DNA of 64,000 nt, from contig VXAA01002213.1 of NCBI GenBank assembly GCA_013399115.1, positions 496,081 to 560,080 on the forward strand, given 5' to 3'. Positions 48,672 to 59,900 of the stretch are shown here, in pieces. Source of the stretch: Anseranas semipalmata. Its lineage: Eukaryota; Chordata; Aves; Anseriformes; Anseranatidae. Within the stretch, counting starts at the first letter, position 1, and each line of letters starts with the position of its first letter. The position numbers and the translations under genes are program-made. The notes under the pieces were generated by a model. That model searched no databases. It was not told the DNA's origin and saw nothing but the letters and a program-made list of their open reading frames with translations.

Positions 48672-48764
48672 ACAGCACTGATCATAGTAGGGTTTTGGTT
48701 TTTGTTTGGAGTTCTATGTGTTCTTTTGATACAAATCATTAAGATTTTTTTTTTAATTAGGCTC

Positions 48765-48915
48765 AATTAGCCCTCTGTCCCTTAGTTTTCCAATCTGTAA
48801 AACAGAGCTAGTAAATATCTCCCATTTACAGTGCTACTATTCAAAATTAACATTTGCACCACTGTTTTGCAAAGAGAAAAGCCCTTTGCAAGTGCAAAGT
48901 AATTATTGAAGATGC
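48765..48915 (+). mobile_element. Ancient MIR/L3-like remnant
   Basis: CTGTCCCTTAGTTTTCCAAT then CTGTAAAACAGAG and TAAATATCTCCCATTTACAG resemble CTGTGCCTCAGTTTCCCCAT / CTGTAAAATGGGG / ATAAT..TACC. Further on, AGAGAAAAGCCCTTTGCAAG and TGCAAAGTAATTATTGAAG echo the AAGCGCTTTG / TGCAAAGTATTATT 3' module. The order and spacing support one decayed element. Confidence 0.6.
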
Positions 48916-49985
48916 ATTTACAGATACATTATGATAGACAACTGTACATGAAAATCCAGCTGCAAATCCTAAATGCAACTATGTAGCAATAGCATACTTC
49001 TTTAGTAAGCTTTATGGATTAAGGGACCAAAAGGGATTTGGATTTGGAATGGATGAAGCCCCTCCAAGTTTCCTATTGGCCAAGTATTTCCAATATAATC
49101 CCACTATCATTACTGTATTTTTATGTTGAGCTTGAAAAACAACATTCATTTTCCTCTCTCTTCAAAGATTCCTGGACTGCAAAGGGGTTGATTACAATTC
49201 AGATGTTAATTGAGGAACTGGAGGATAAGGGTGTTTTTTTGCAGTGGATTTTTTTTTTTTCCTAGAGAAAAGATGTGGCAAAGGATGTTTTTGACAAATA
49301 GATGCCAATTTAATGCTGCTACGTACACTATTCCTACTCTCCCCTGCAGGGGCTTCCTTTCGCAGTCCCACAATGTGCTGGTTTCCAGAGGCAATGCCTC
49401 TGATTATCTCAAAGTTGACAGCATTTCAAACAGTCAGCAACCCTGTTTTAAACTAAGCTGTGGTGATTGGTTGAAAAAGACAGCCTGAAGGCCTCCTGAT
49501 CCAGGAAGCCACTTACATATATGACATCTTCCCCATACCCTCACTTCCTCAGATCCACTCGATACCAGTTTCTACCATGACAGTGCCCTCAGGAAATCAA
49601 ACAATTAATAATGGCTGAGAAAAATGTGAAGTTAATTGATGCTTGTTTTATTATTCAGTGAAAACTGTAGTTGTCCATGATAGATCTGCAATAGTATTCT
49701 TCTTCCTGTATCCTCACTTTTGGTGCTGCAAAATCTTTGGGTCAGAGAAAGTGATTCTCTTACGTATTTGCTAAGTCTCTGCTCTAAATTAACAGTTCCT
49801 TTGCGAAAAGAAGAGCTTTCCCCTTAGTGTGTGCATATATATACATATTCTTCATATATTAAGCGTGCCTTATAGAAAACTAAAGTTGATTTAAAGATTT
49901 TAAGACTTAGAAAGTTGACTCACAGTTAAAATGAACTGTCATAATTTTAGACTTAGTTTTCTAGTGTGATGTTTAGTGATGTCTT

Positions 49986-50025
49986 TACCTCCTAAACTAA
50001 ACTAAAACTACCTCCTAAACTAAAA
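49986..50025. repeat. Short tandem duplication (23-bp offset)
   Basis: TACCTCCTAAACTAAA at 49986 recurs at 50009 with an offset of 23 bp. The first copy carries one extra CTAAA unit. Confidence 0.85.
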
Positions 50026-50639
50026 TTCCCCTCTGCCGTCAGATTTTTTTCTTTCTAATGATAAAGGGCAACAGACTTTTTTTAACCTTCCTTTGGAGAA
50101 GCTACATATGTAGAATCCCTAAATCCATCCCTAAAGTGAGGGTTTCAAATCCCCAAGTCATTTTTGTAACTTCTAGATCTTTCACTTTTTATTAGCATTC
50201 AGTTTGGAAACTGGACAGTAGGAAAAAACATTGTTTTGAAGTAACACCCTCAGTAATGCTGTACGGATAAGTCACATTCATTGCTTTTTCCTCATTAAGC
50301 CTTCACTCCTGCAACCTGCAATCCTCTTGGTCCAGGGAATCCCAGAAGGAATTTGCCATGATGGAATGACGACTTGAATTCTTTGGGTGTGTTGCTGCTG
50401 TTGTGTTCTCGATGTGTGGTCTTTCTTGCCTTGTTGTAGTTGTGAGATTGCTTGGGGAGGGAGGGAAGGTGAATGCAGGACCTTCAGGAAGAAAGGAGCA
50501 TTTGAAGGAGCAGAATGTGGAAACAGGATGTTCCAAGCATAGCAGGGACATAAAAAGGAATGAAACATCATTTTGGACAAGCAGAAAGGGGGAGAGAAGA
50601 CAAAAATGTTGAGTCGTTGGCAAGCACTAAATCAAGGAG

Positions 50640-50830
50640 GGGGCCTTGAAGTCAAGGGCAATGCCTTCCATTATATCAATACAATTAATGGCATCCTTAT
50701 GTTCAGTTATTTGCATTAACAGCAAAGTTAATGCCGGCAGAGATCAATGCCCAGATTAGTGATGTCCAAATCAACATGCTTTTAAGCAAATTATTTCCAC
50801 TGTCTGGGTCCCTCCCCTAGTTAGTAGCAT
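50640..50830. promoter_or_regulatory. Candidate conserved non-coding element
   Basis: The block includes ATCAATACAATTAATGGC near 50675, an exact octamer ATTTGCAT at 50709-50716 followed by TAACAGCAAAGTTAATGCC, CCCAGATTAG near 50750 and TTTTAAGCAAATTATTTCC near 50781. There is no repeat signature or low complexity. This is one of the more enhancer-like stretches in the window by texture. Confidence 0.28.
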
Positions 50831-51243
50831 GAATCTTTGGTGGTGTCTGCAGCTCCATCAGCAGATACCTCTTAAGGGCTGCTGTCTCTTAAATACAGTC
50901 ATCCTAACATTAGTAACACTTGCACAGTAAGCAGGAATATCAGGTCAATAGATCCGCTCGCTGTGTGAGTGTCTTGTACGTCCGCACTGAGGGCCAGAAG
51001 CAAAATCTTCCTTTTGCATTAGTTATTAATATTGCGATTATGATTGAGAATATTTTCATTTCCTTTTCTCTGCTTTCCTCTGTCACACAATCTGATCTGC
51101 TCATTTCTTCTATCAAGATGACACTGCTGTCTGGGAGCATCAAACCTAAATAAAGAAATCACAGAAGATCCTATGAGCCACCTATTTCTTGTTGCAAAGG
51201 CAAAGCAATCAGGCAGTCATGGTCAGTAGTGGCTCCATGATAT

Positions 51244-51279
51244 GATGAGACAACGTGCTTCAGATGACAACGTGCTTCC
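51244..51279. repeat. Short tandem duplication (ACAACGTGCTTC unit)
   Basis: GATGAGACAACGTGCTTCA at 51244-51262 is followed directly by GATGACAACGTGCTTCC at 51263-51279, with two bases lost in the second copy. Confidence 0.9.
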
Positions 51280-52904
51280 CGCTAAGAGGAGGCCTGGGAG
51301 CGAAAGGCCTTCAGGAGCAGCTTTGAAAAGATGCCTTTGGTGGGAAGCTGGTGAGAATAAAGCTAAATCTGGCTGCCTCCAAGTGTCCCAAGAACTTCTT
51401 AAGGGAAATATCCTTGACAGCAGTGACCCAAAGTGTTCCACATCTGGCTCACAGTGAAAGTTATTACTTAGTCCTTTGTCCCTGGCTGGGTATTGATCCC
51501 CATTCAGCTATTCCTATATATTCTTCTCTGACTTTGGGCCCCCTTTATAGATCTTAGAAATTCTCCACATTTTCTTCTGTCCCTATAAACGTTTGAACTC
51601 GACAGACGTAAGTGCCTTTTGGCATTTTGAACGTGTGTAATTGCTAGTGGTAGTGCTTCGTACAGCTCCGTGGAGACCGCACCCCGATTACCCGGCGTAG
51701 CTGCTGGCAACTCCGGGCTGGAAAGATGTTGGCAAGGGCTGATCAAAGTCATTCTGACAACGTTTTTCTATTGAAAAGTGAAGTTTGCAAAAAAATGCAT
51801 CATTTTTCAGAAAGAAAACATCAGGGAAGTTTCTTAGATTCAAGCTTGAGTTTCTTTGGAAAATTAGTGACAGGGGAAAGAGAGAACTCGGCAATAATAG
51901 GCTTTCAGTAACATCCCCCAAAATTCCTTTTGCTGATCAGTCAGCTATTCTTTAGCATTTCTTTCTCTCTTTCTTTTTAATCATTACAATAGATCTGTAG
52001 ACTTTGTGAATCAAATTTTCAGTTTACTAGCAACTGTAAAGTTAGTGAATTGGAGAGGATTCTTTAAGAAGCACCTGTTGATCTGTTGGAAGACATGAAA
52101 ACAAAGTAATCTGAAGTGCAGATCATTGACAGGATAGTTTTGCTGGGAATAATAGAATAAAGTTGGAGTGATATAGCAGAGATACCAAAAAGATGTCCAG
52201 AGCCCTGGGTTGGTATTTGAGTGGAGCACCAGTGATACCACTGATGGCTGGACAGGCAGGGGGGCTGGGACGTTTAACATTCTTGGGTATCAGGTAGCAG
52301 TGGATAAGCACCTCACAAAGAAATATCTACTGTAGTTAAATACTGTGTCTTGGCACCCCGAGGACATGTGTGACCTACTTGGATTCTAATTTCTCTAACT
52401 TCTTCAGCCCCCGTCACCTCCTTCACAGCACAGCAAAATCTTCTCCCCTTCCCCCTGATATTTCATGATGCCGAGACGTCGTGTCAGATAAGCAGGGTGC
52501 TTTCCTGCAACCCCTGTTTTTCCTGATAGTCCCCCCAGTACTTGTTAGACCATTAAGGAAAGCCAGACGAAGGTGAAGAGAAAGTCTTTGGGTTCTGGTT
52601 TAATTCAGAGCACCTGCTGTCTTCCTGGGTGCCAGAATTGTATAGCCTTGTTGGGAGCCAGGATGTAATAGCCTTGTGTCTGATAAATAGCAGCACTAAA
52701 CGTGCTACAGCAAAGGTTTTCTGTACTATAATAATTGTAGGTGCTGACTTGATGCAATATATCTTTGCCAGCATGTAGTGATAGAATAAATAGCTGTTTT
52801 TAACTATAGGATCAGGACAAGCTAATGCAGTGATTGAGGGAAAGTATCCAGCTAAATGCAGTCTGTCTTTGATGTGCTGTCCTTCCAGCCCGTCCTACCT
52901 GTGC

Positions 52905-53070
52905 TGGGGGAGTGAGCGATGAACTCCGGCCGTGTCAGCATCCGGCGCTGCTCCTGCACCTCGGCGGGGTGGGTTCGCCATAGGGGTGCGCTGCCAGGGC
53001 TGCATCTGCCCTCGTGATGGCTCCTAGACAAAGAGGGAGAGGCCGAGAGAGGCCGAGAAACCAAGCGTTC
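52905..53070. promoter_or_regulatory. Small CpG-dense patch (below island length)
   Basis: By hand count there are nine CpG in about 90 bp (52914-53000) and four more to 53066. It stands out from the CpG-poor neighbourhood but is too short to meet common island criteria. A GAGAGGCC direct duplication lies at about 53037-53056. Confidence 0.35.
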
Positions 53071-54727
53071 CAGGGAGCTGTTGAAGGGGAAACAAATCAA
53101 GGTCGTGAGTTCACAGTCTTTGCAATCTGGTCAGTCTTTGTTGGCCAGGAGAAAATTAATGTGAGCCCAGCCCTGCTCCTGGCAGGGTTTCCCTCCCACA
53201 GAAGAGTGCCAGAATGGTTGGTCACCATGTTGACAGTCCTGCAGGGGCCAGGATTGGGAGGGCTCTGGTATCTGAGCTAATGTCAACCATTTTTTTCCTG
53301 CCCACACCTTGGATACTTTGTCCCGCTCAGGTGGTTGTAGGATATTTCACGCAGTTGCTTTCTTCCCCACTGTACTTTTATCCGGAAAGACAGTAAACAC
53401 AATCCCAGAGAAGAGCTGACATTGATACTATGCTTCAAGGGACAGGGAAAAGCCAGCCTTTGCAAAGTGGTGTCAGGGAAAAGGCTCCCTTTTGGAGAGT
53501 CTGCTTGGGATATGAGAGATAAAAGCTTTTCTCCCTGGGTTCTGGAGTTTTACATAACGTAACTTCTTAGGAAATTTCTTAACTTAAATTTTTATGAGAA
53601 GCTACATTACCAGTAACTGTAGTAAGGGACCATTGCAATGGGCAAGCATATAAGGGAGAGTCCTTGCTTTAGCTTGTCCATCACTGCAGCTAGATGGGGA
53701 AATGAGGGCTAAGGATGGTGAAATCTTCTCGCAGCCAGGTTGCCAGCCAGATCCTGACCCAGGACGAGGGTTCCCTCCTGCCGCTCCCAACACAGTGTTG
53801 TGTTTGCTCTCCCCTGCTTTGCAGCCTCTGTTTTTCCTTCCATCTGTCTCTGTGGCTTTGTCATTTCTTGCTGCTTGCGCTGAGAGTGTACTTTGCATAA
53901 TTCATCCCTTTCTTATTGAGGAGGCGAGGGTCTGGCTGCAGCTAAAGGCACCGAATTAGCTCACCTGCAGTCCGAGTACTGGAGCTCATGTACCAGAGCT
54001 GCTCTGAGTGCCTGGGAGCTCCTGCCAGCCTTTGCGGTGTGCACCTCGGAGATGTGCTGGTGCGGTCAGGAGGGAGCTCAGGTGCAAGTACAGGGAGGGA
54101 AGGGTCTTTAGTCCGCTAATTCATGTGTTTGTAATTGGTTTCCTCTACTACAACATTGTAGTATTTCAGCCGTGTATTTCAGGCAAGCCAAAGGAACCAG
54201 CGCTTCTCCAGAACTTCACTTGGCTTTAGTGACTTGAAAATGTGTTTCTCATCCAGTGGGGAAAAAAGAGGTAACAAGAAAAATCTCACTGAGCAGAGAG
54301 GGAGTTTTGGAAATTTCATTCAAAACAAACAAACAGAACACCTAAAATGCAACCAAATCCTTCTAAGAGAGCTTGCTCTGTAAGGCATCAAAGCCCATGG
54401 ATGATCCTAGGAACATTTTCAAAGGCAGGAAATGACTTCATGTCAGACCTGGGTACTGCTGCTTTACACAAGTCAAACTTCTTATGGATTTCATCAAAAG
54501 AGTGCAGGGCTCACAAGAATTCTCAGGGTATTTAAAATGTGACTGCTGGTTGTTGGATATCAGTTCCAGCCTTACATACTGTCTGTGGGGTGAGGGATCT
54601 CACAAAACATAAGCTGTCAACGTTCATGCTGTGCACATCAGTCCAAAGTAAAGTTAGTGGTATTCTGGCGTTCGTTTTATTTTTTATGTAAGAACATATG
54701 TACTTCCTGTTGAGTGAGATTAAAGAT
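53071..54727. other. Non-coding stretch, no gene recognised
   Basis: Frames of up to 98 codons on both strands near 53600-53960 are unrecognised. I see no clear repeat or motif cluster. Confidence 0.5.
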
Positions 54728-54815
54728 TCACATAGACCAGTGTCCTGTCTCCAACTGTGGCAAGTGGCACATACTCAGGGAAAAGGTATCAAAAAGAAAG
54801 CATAACCTGCCAGTG
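54728..54815 (-). mobile_element. Ancient CR1-like LINE remnant, antisense
   Basis: CATAGACCAGTGTCCTGTCT, CCAACTGTGGCAAGTGGCAC and ATACTCAGGGAAAAGGTATC match in order the antisense of the old CR1 3' module (..CCCAGTATCCTGTCTCC.ACAGTGGCCA.T.CCAGATGC..CAGAGGAAGGT). The match is good over about 65 bp. The copy at 43893-43954 is the same module in the opposite orientation. Confidence 0.7.
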
Positions 54816-56347
54816 AAGGCCCTGATGTTCATGAAACATCTGTATTTAGGCTAGTGCTATGACACCTGGAAAGGATTCTTATTATCACACAATAATTAGG
54901 CAACTTGGCTAGGCGTGCTCCACAGCCTTCCTCTTTCCTTCCTCTGCACACTACGCAGGCACAATACTTTTGACTGTTTCTCGTGGCTCACGTTTTCTCA
55001 GCCTCTAATCCTCCTGTCGTTTTTCTCTGATTTCATTGATCAATACACGCATTTCTTCAAGTACGTTGCCCAAAAGTGGGTTCAGCTGAGGCTTTCTCAG
55101 TGCAAAAGCATTGCAAAAACTGGTCTCCACTTTTTGTCTCCTGTAGTCAAATTCTAGCCACTTGAGTTAAGAGGCATGATGAACAGCGTTAATGTGCTGC
55201 CTTGTGCTTAAAGACAGTGTCAATGCCACTAGAGAATATTAAATATTTCATTGTTTGTTCTTGTTGTTGTTCTCATCACACAGTATGATTTCAGCATGTT
55301 CTGTAGCCTAACAAAGCTTGCTGTGATAGTGAAGGCTGGTTAATGCAAGACAGAAGATCTGGGTTGCTTCAGTGGTCTTTTCTGGACTTAAATTTTTTAA
55401 ATCTTTCAACGCATTTGCTCGTCTCTCTAATCCATATATAGGAGTCCATGTAAATGATGGGTGTTAATGTACACACCTACCTGTATGTTTATCCTTATAG
55501 CAATCATTACAGATGTTTATGTGATTGTATATACACACAAACCCATGCACGTCTGGGTGTATGAAAAACATATGCAGAAGTAACACTTGGAAGCATCTCT
55601 ACAGGGAATTTTTCCACTTCCAAGATGAGGGACTGGGTTTGGCAAGGCTCCTTCTGTCACGGGAGGGAAGGAGTGGAGCTGGGGATGCTGCCCTGCAAGT
55701 CTGACCTTTCTCTTTACCTTAGAAGTCATCAGGTGGAGAGTGGTGGCTGCGGGATGAGAGGAGCATCCCCGCGACGCTCCCAACATCTGTCCTGCTGAGA
55801 GCTGGCAAGCAGAGGGGCAGAGCCATTTTGCTGCCCCTAGCAATGTGCTGCTCTGGGCAAGTGACCAGGCTTCTGGCTAGAGCCATCCCTACATATACCT
55901 GCGAGTGGTTGTATCTCAGCGCTTCTATCACGCTGTATTTCGTCACGCCATATCAGTGAGAACAATCGTCCAGGACGCGTGTAGGAGAGCAGCAGTCCCC
56001 AAAGCAGTCTAAACAGCAGGAAAATGGCCAGAGCCTGCTGCATAGCAGCCATATGGTGAAAGCATCTCTAGCCCATGATGAGATCTGTGAATCCTGGGGC
56101 TTCGTTTACTCCCATGCCCCCTGTTCATATTCATGAGTTTGTGGCTTTCAGCACAGGTCTAGTTCTCCCTCTTCTGTTCTCCTTTCCAAGGCTAGCTAAC
56201 CGCAGGTGTTCTGAATTCACAGATTTCTGTTTATTCATGAGCTTGAAAGAAAATGTTGGAAAACAAAAACTGTTTCTGGCTGTGGATGGTCTCTCTGGTT
56301 GCTTGTTTTTTTTGGATTCCCCACCACCACCTCCGCCCTGCTACTAT
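54816..56347. other. Non-coding stretch, no gene recognised
   Basis: Unique sequence. The frames at 55517-55843 (minus) and 56075-56455 (plus, 126 codons) have no recognisable domain. The latter's product is unusual only because it runs through the C-rich run. Confidence 0.5.
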
Positions 56348-56368
56348 CCCCCCCGCTCCCCAACCCCC
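56348..56368 (-). other. C-rich tract: G-quadruplex on minus strand
   Basis: C7, GCT, C4, AA, C5 on the plus strand. With C7 split as 3+1+3 this meets the four-run rule, so the minus strand can form a G4 and the plus strand an i-motif. The preceding 56320-56347 is also C-rich. Confidence 0.6.
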
Positions 56369-56489
56369 ATTGGCAGTAAAATCTCTAAACACGGAGACAA
56401 AAAATATACTGGAAATCAGCAACTGGGCACTTTCTCTCTGAATTTCACATGCTGATGCAGTTCTGTGTTAGCCAAAAATAGCAACAAAA

Positions 56490-56522
56490 ATAACAACAAC
56501 AACAACAAAAAGAAAAAAAAAA
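56490..56522. repeat. (AAC)n / A-rich low-complexity run
   Basis: Five AAC units flowing into an A-rich run with one G. Confidence 0.8.
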
Positions 56523-56774
56523 TGTGTAATGCAAATCACTTGCCACTGATTCTTTTCCAAAGCAGTAGCATTTACTCTATAGTGTAGTGCAGCTGGCTGC
56601 TGGTCCCCTGTGGAGATCTCTGACTAAGGTACCATTTAGAAACAATTTGGCTGATCCGTCATATATATTTTTGGCAGATCTTTTCCCTCATTTCTTCTTT
56701 ACTAAGAAATTATGACAGATGAGCCTCGGATACAGAGATCTGCTGCTGGTAATCATCTCCTGGAGGATTATTTG

Positions 56775-56853
56775 AAGCCCAGACCACCTGTAGATGTCCT
56801 ATTCATCCTTTGGATGCCTGTCCCAAGCTCAGACAACCTGTGGCAGTCCTATC
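56775..56853. repeat. Diverged tandem duplication, 50-bp offset
   Basis: The 29-nt segment at 56775-56803 recurs at 56825-56853 with 23 identities by hand count (core AAGCCCAGACCACCTGT versus AAGCTCAGACAACCTGT, both followed by TCCTAT). This may be an old local duplication or two monomers of a short satellite-like unit. Just downstream, GCTGAAATCAGTGGCAAAGC near 56909 resembles an old amniote dispersed repeat. Confidence 0.6.
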
Positions 56854-56960
56854 TGTAAACCGAGCTCCCCGTCGGTGCTTCTGCAATACGGGTGAAATCC
56901 AGGCGGTGCTGAAATCAGTGGCAAAGCTCTGACAGCACTCTGTGCCCAGCATCAAACCCT

Positions 56961-59900
56961 GCTCATCCACAGGATAATTCAAAAATTATCCGTATCCACA
57001 TTATATGTTTTGTTCATCCATTCATCTGATCTTCGCAAGCACTTGCTTCCCATCAAACTTAAGTATTTCTAAGTGGGGTCAATATTAGGTTTACTTACAG
57101 TTGCTGCATAGAAGGGGCACTCCAGGGGGCAGTTCAGTCCCCTGGCAATTTGAATCATTCTCAGAAGGTGCTGTTATTTGTTAAGATGACTGCAGAGGGA
57201 ACCTGATGCAACTAGTTTAGGTGTGTTGCCTAATGAAAACTGGGATGAAATTCAAATCCTTGGGGGAGCAGGAGTCTGTGTCCAATGCTCTCCATTTCCT
57301 CTCCAGCTCCCCATTGCTACATTATCTCTATCCATACCTTCACAGTACTAAGGTGGAAAAACTGCTCATCTGAAGGAACATATGTTCCTGACTTGGGAGC
57401 TGGTGCTCTTCCCATGTGAGGAGCTTCTCTGCTGTGGTTTCGCTTTCAGGCTCGTGGGTTCACCGTGTGTCTCAGCCACAGACAGATTTTTGTTAGGCTC
57501 CTGATCATGCTTGTGTGAGTTTTGATGCCCTTGTGGTTCACAGCTCATACTTGAGGAATTGTTGTTCTACGTTGAGTACTTTAGCTCAGTTTCAAGAGGG
57601 AAGAAGGATTTTGCAGTTAGGCCCCCGGGCTGAGTTTCAAGCAATCCTGCTCCTATTCCTATCTTTTCCATAGACTAGATAGATGTTTTGACCTTAAGGA
57701 AGTCACTTAGTCTCAGTACTAGAATTCCTGTAACTTTCCATCCTTTCCTATCTGTCATCTCTGCTTACACTGTAAAATCTTTAGGCAGCTTAAGCTTCCT
57801 GTTAGCACTAAAATACAAATCAGAAATTACAATCAGGCCATCTACATCCTTCAATATTGCATTTAAACAAAAACATCTATGCTTTTTCAGCTGCTTTTCA
57901 ACCACTGTTATCTTAGCCACTTCAGGCTGAAATTAGAGATCTCAGTGGGTTGCATTCAATGCACACAGCCTCTAGATGTCTGAAAGTCAGGTGCTGAGGC
58001 TAGGCTGATTTTCTAGAACCTCCCTGTAGCCAGTGGAGAAAGAGGAGTATCACAAAAATAAGTTTGTCCACTATGTCCTCGAGCTATGCCTAAGAACAAA
58101 ATAACTCTCTCTTTAGAGGTATGTGTTTCTCTGTATTTGACTGTGGAAGGAAGTGGAATGATTAGGTCAAGCTAGATGCTATCCTGTTAAAGTTAGGGTT
58201 GAGTGAGGTGAAGAGAATCATATGCTAAATGCTGTGCTTCTTACTGTGTATCCAGACAATGCTGGATGATGCTGCCACTTTTTTTTTTTTTTCTTAGAAA
58301 AAATAAGTTATTTTTGCTATTCAGTAGGATGCATTTTTCATATTGATCCTCTTCTCTTTCTGGTATAAGCAACACTATTGTTGGAAATATTTTTTAAACG
58401 AGTCTCTCTGAACACGTGTTGTCATAACAGATCCTAAAACACAAAACGCAGCAGTAAAGATGTCATGTAAGGGTGGAACTGTTGTGATTGTGCAGTCATG
58501 AGACATTTCTTCTCATCCTGAGCCGACCGTACATTTCAGGTCTGGTGATAGCCCCAAATTTCTGTGTGCTAAGTCTCCTATTAAATGAAAAAGGCCCACT
58601 TGCACATCTCTATTTCCCCTTCAAGGATACTTTCTTGGTGCGTTTGAAACTTTAAGATTACATTGATCTTTCTGAAGGTTCAAACATTAGCACTGCCATT
58701 CCAAAGTCAATGTAAGGGTATCTGCTGGTTTTCTTCATTTCACACCCTATGTGGTGATTCTTGAAGGTATAGGCTATGAAATAGAATGACACGATTATGC
58801 AAAGATTGCAGAATATGTTTTAGAGAAATATTCTTTGCCAAGCAGCTTGAATAACCTTCCGTGATAGACAGGTAGATATTTTCTAAGACTTTATTTAAAA
58901 TAATTGTATTTTAAAGGTGACTGCATGTACACGCACATGCATATCAGTTTGCTTTTCTTTGAATGAACTCAGAAAGAAGCCCAGGAAACATATTGTCCAA
59001 AGCCTACTGAAATTTGAAAGACACCATCTTACTTGAAACCTGCCTGCCTCGATGGGCATGAATTCAGACTTGTCGATTTAACATTTTGCAGTTCTGTTTT
59101 CTTTCTTCTCTTCTCACGTGCTCTTCCTTTCTCATATTCTAGTTAAAAACAGTACAGACTTACAAGATTTGCAGTGATGTTTTGTTTTTTTTCTTCTTCC
59201 TCTGTTAACTTCTTGGCTGTCTATAAACTCATGAAAAATTTGAGACATAAAATGTGGCAAAGTCTACAAACCCAGTGAATCACCACATGGGACAAATAAA
59301 AAGCAGAGCTGCTATTTATCTGCCCTTGGAAATAATTAGTAACTGCAGCTCATGGTTCCTTCATACTCTGGATACTCAGGCGTGATCAGAAGCCAGTTCA
59401 CATTATAGGGTGTCTGCTTAGATCTAACATATTATGTTTTCCAAAAAACTTCTCTTTGCTCCAAACTGTAGATCAAAGTGATCCAGATGTTACCTGAGTT
59501 CTCCCAGTTTCCAGGTAGCTAATATGCAAAGAGTTAACTGCATACCTGTACAACGCACAGACCGATCTCCTGCCCACCAGCAGAGAAAACATGCCTCTTT
59601 ACCAGCTGAGGTTGAGTTGATCCTGCCTTGTCGTGGGGGAAGTTGACCTTTGGAGTTGCCTTCAAGCCCTGTTTTCTCTGATTTCCTTCAGGGAAAAGGA
59701 AGCTATCCAAAGCAATTTAGGGTGGGGTCTCTGGAGAATGCAGTATAGTTGCTGCAAAGGGCAAAGCAAAGAAGAACTCATTCTGCTAAAGTTATTCAAT
59801 GTTATTCCCTGCCAACATTTACTTAATTATCTTTCTGTTCTATAATGGCAATTGAGTTACGGCTTTTTCCTGGAACTTCTATATCCTTCCCTAGTGGATG

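Larger units (their letters stand above)
48916..52904. other. Non-coding stretch, no gene recognised
   Basis: Two recent short tandem duplications (49986-50025 and 51244-51279) and a possible conserved block (50640-50830) stand out. Open frames are at most 106 codons and unrecognised. Confidence 0.55.
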
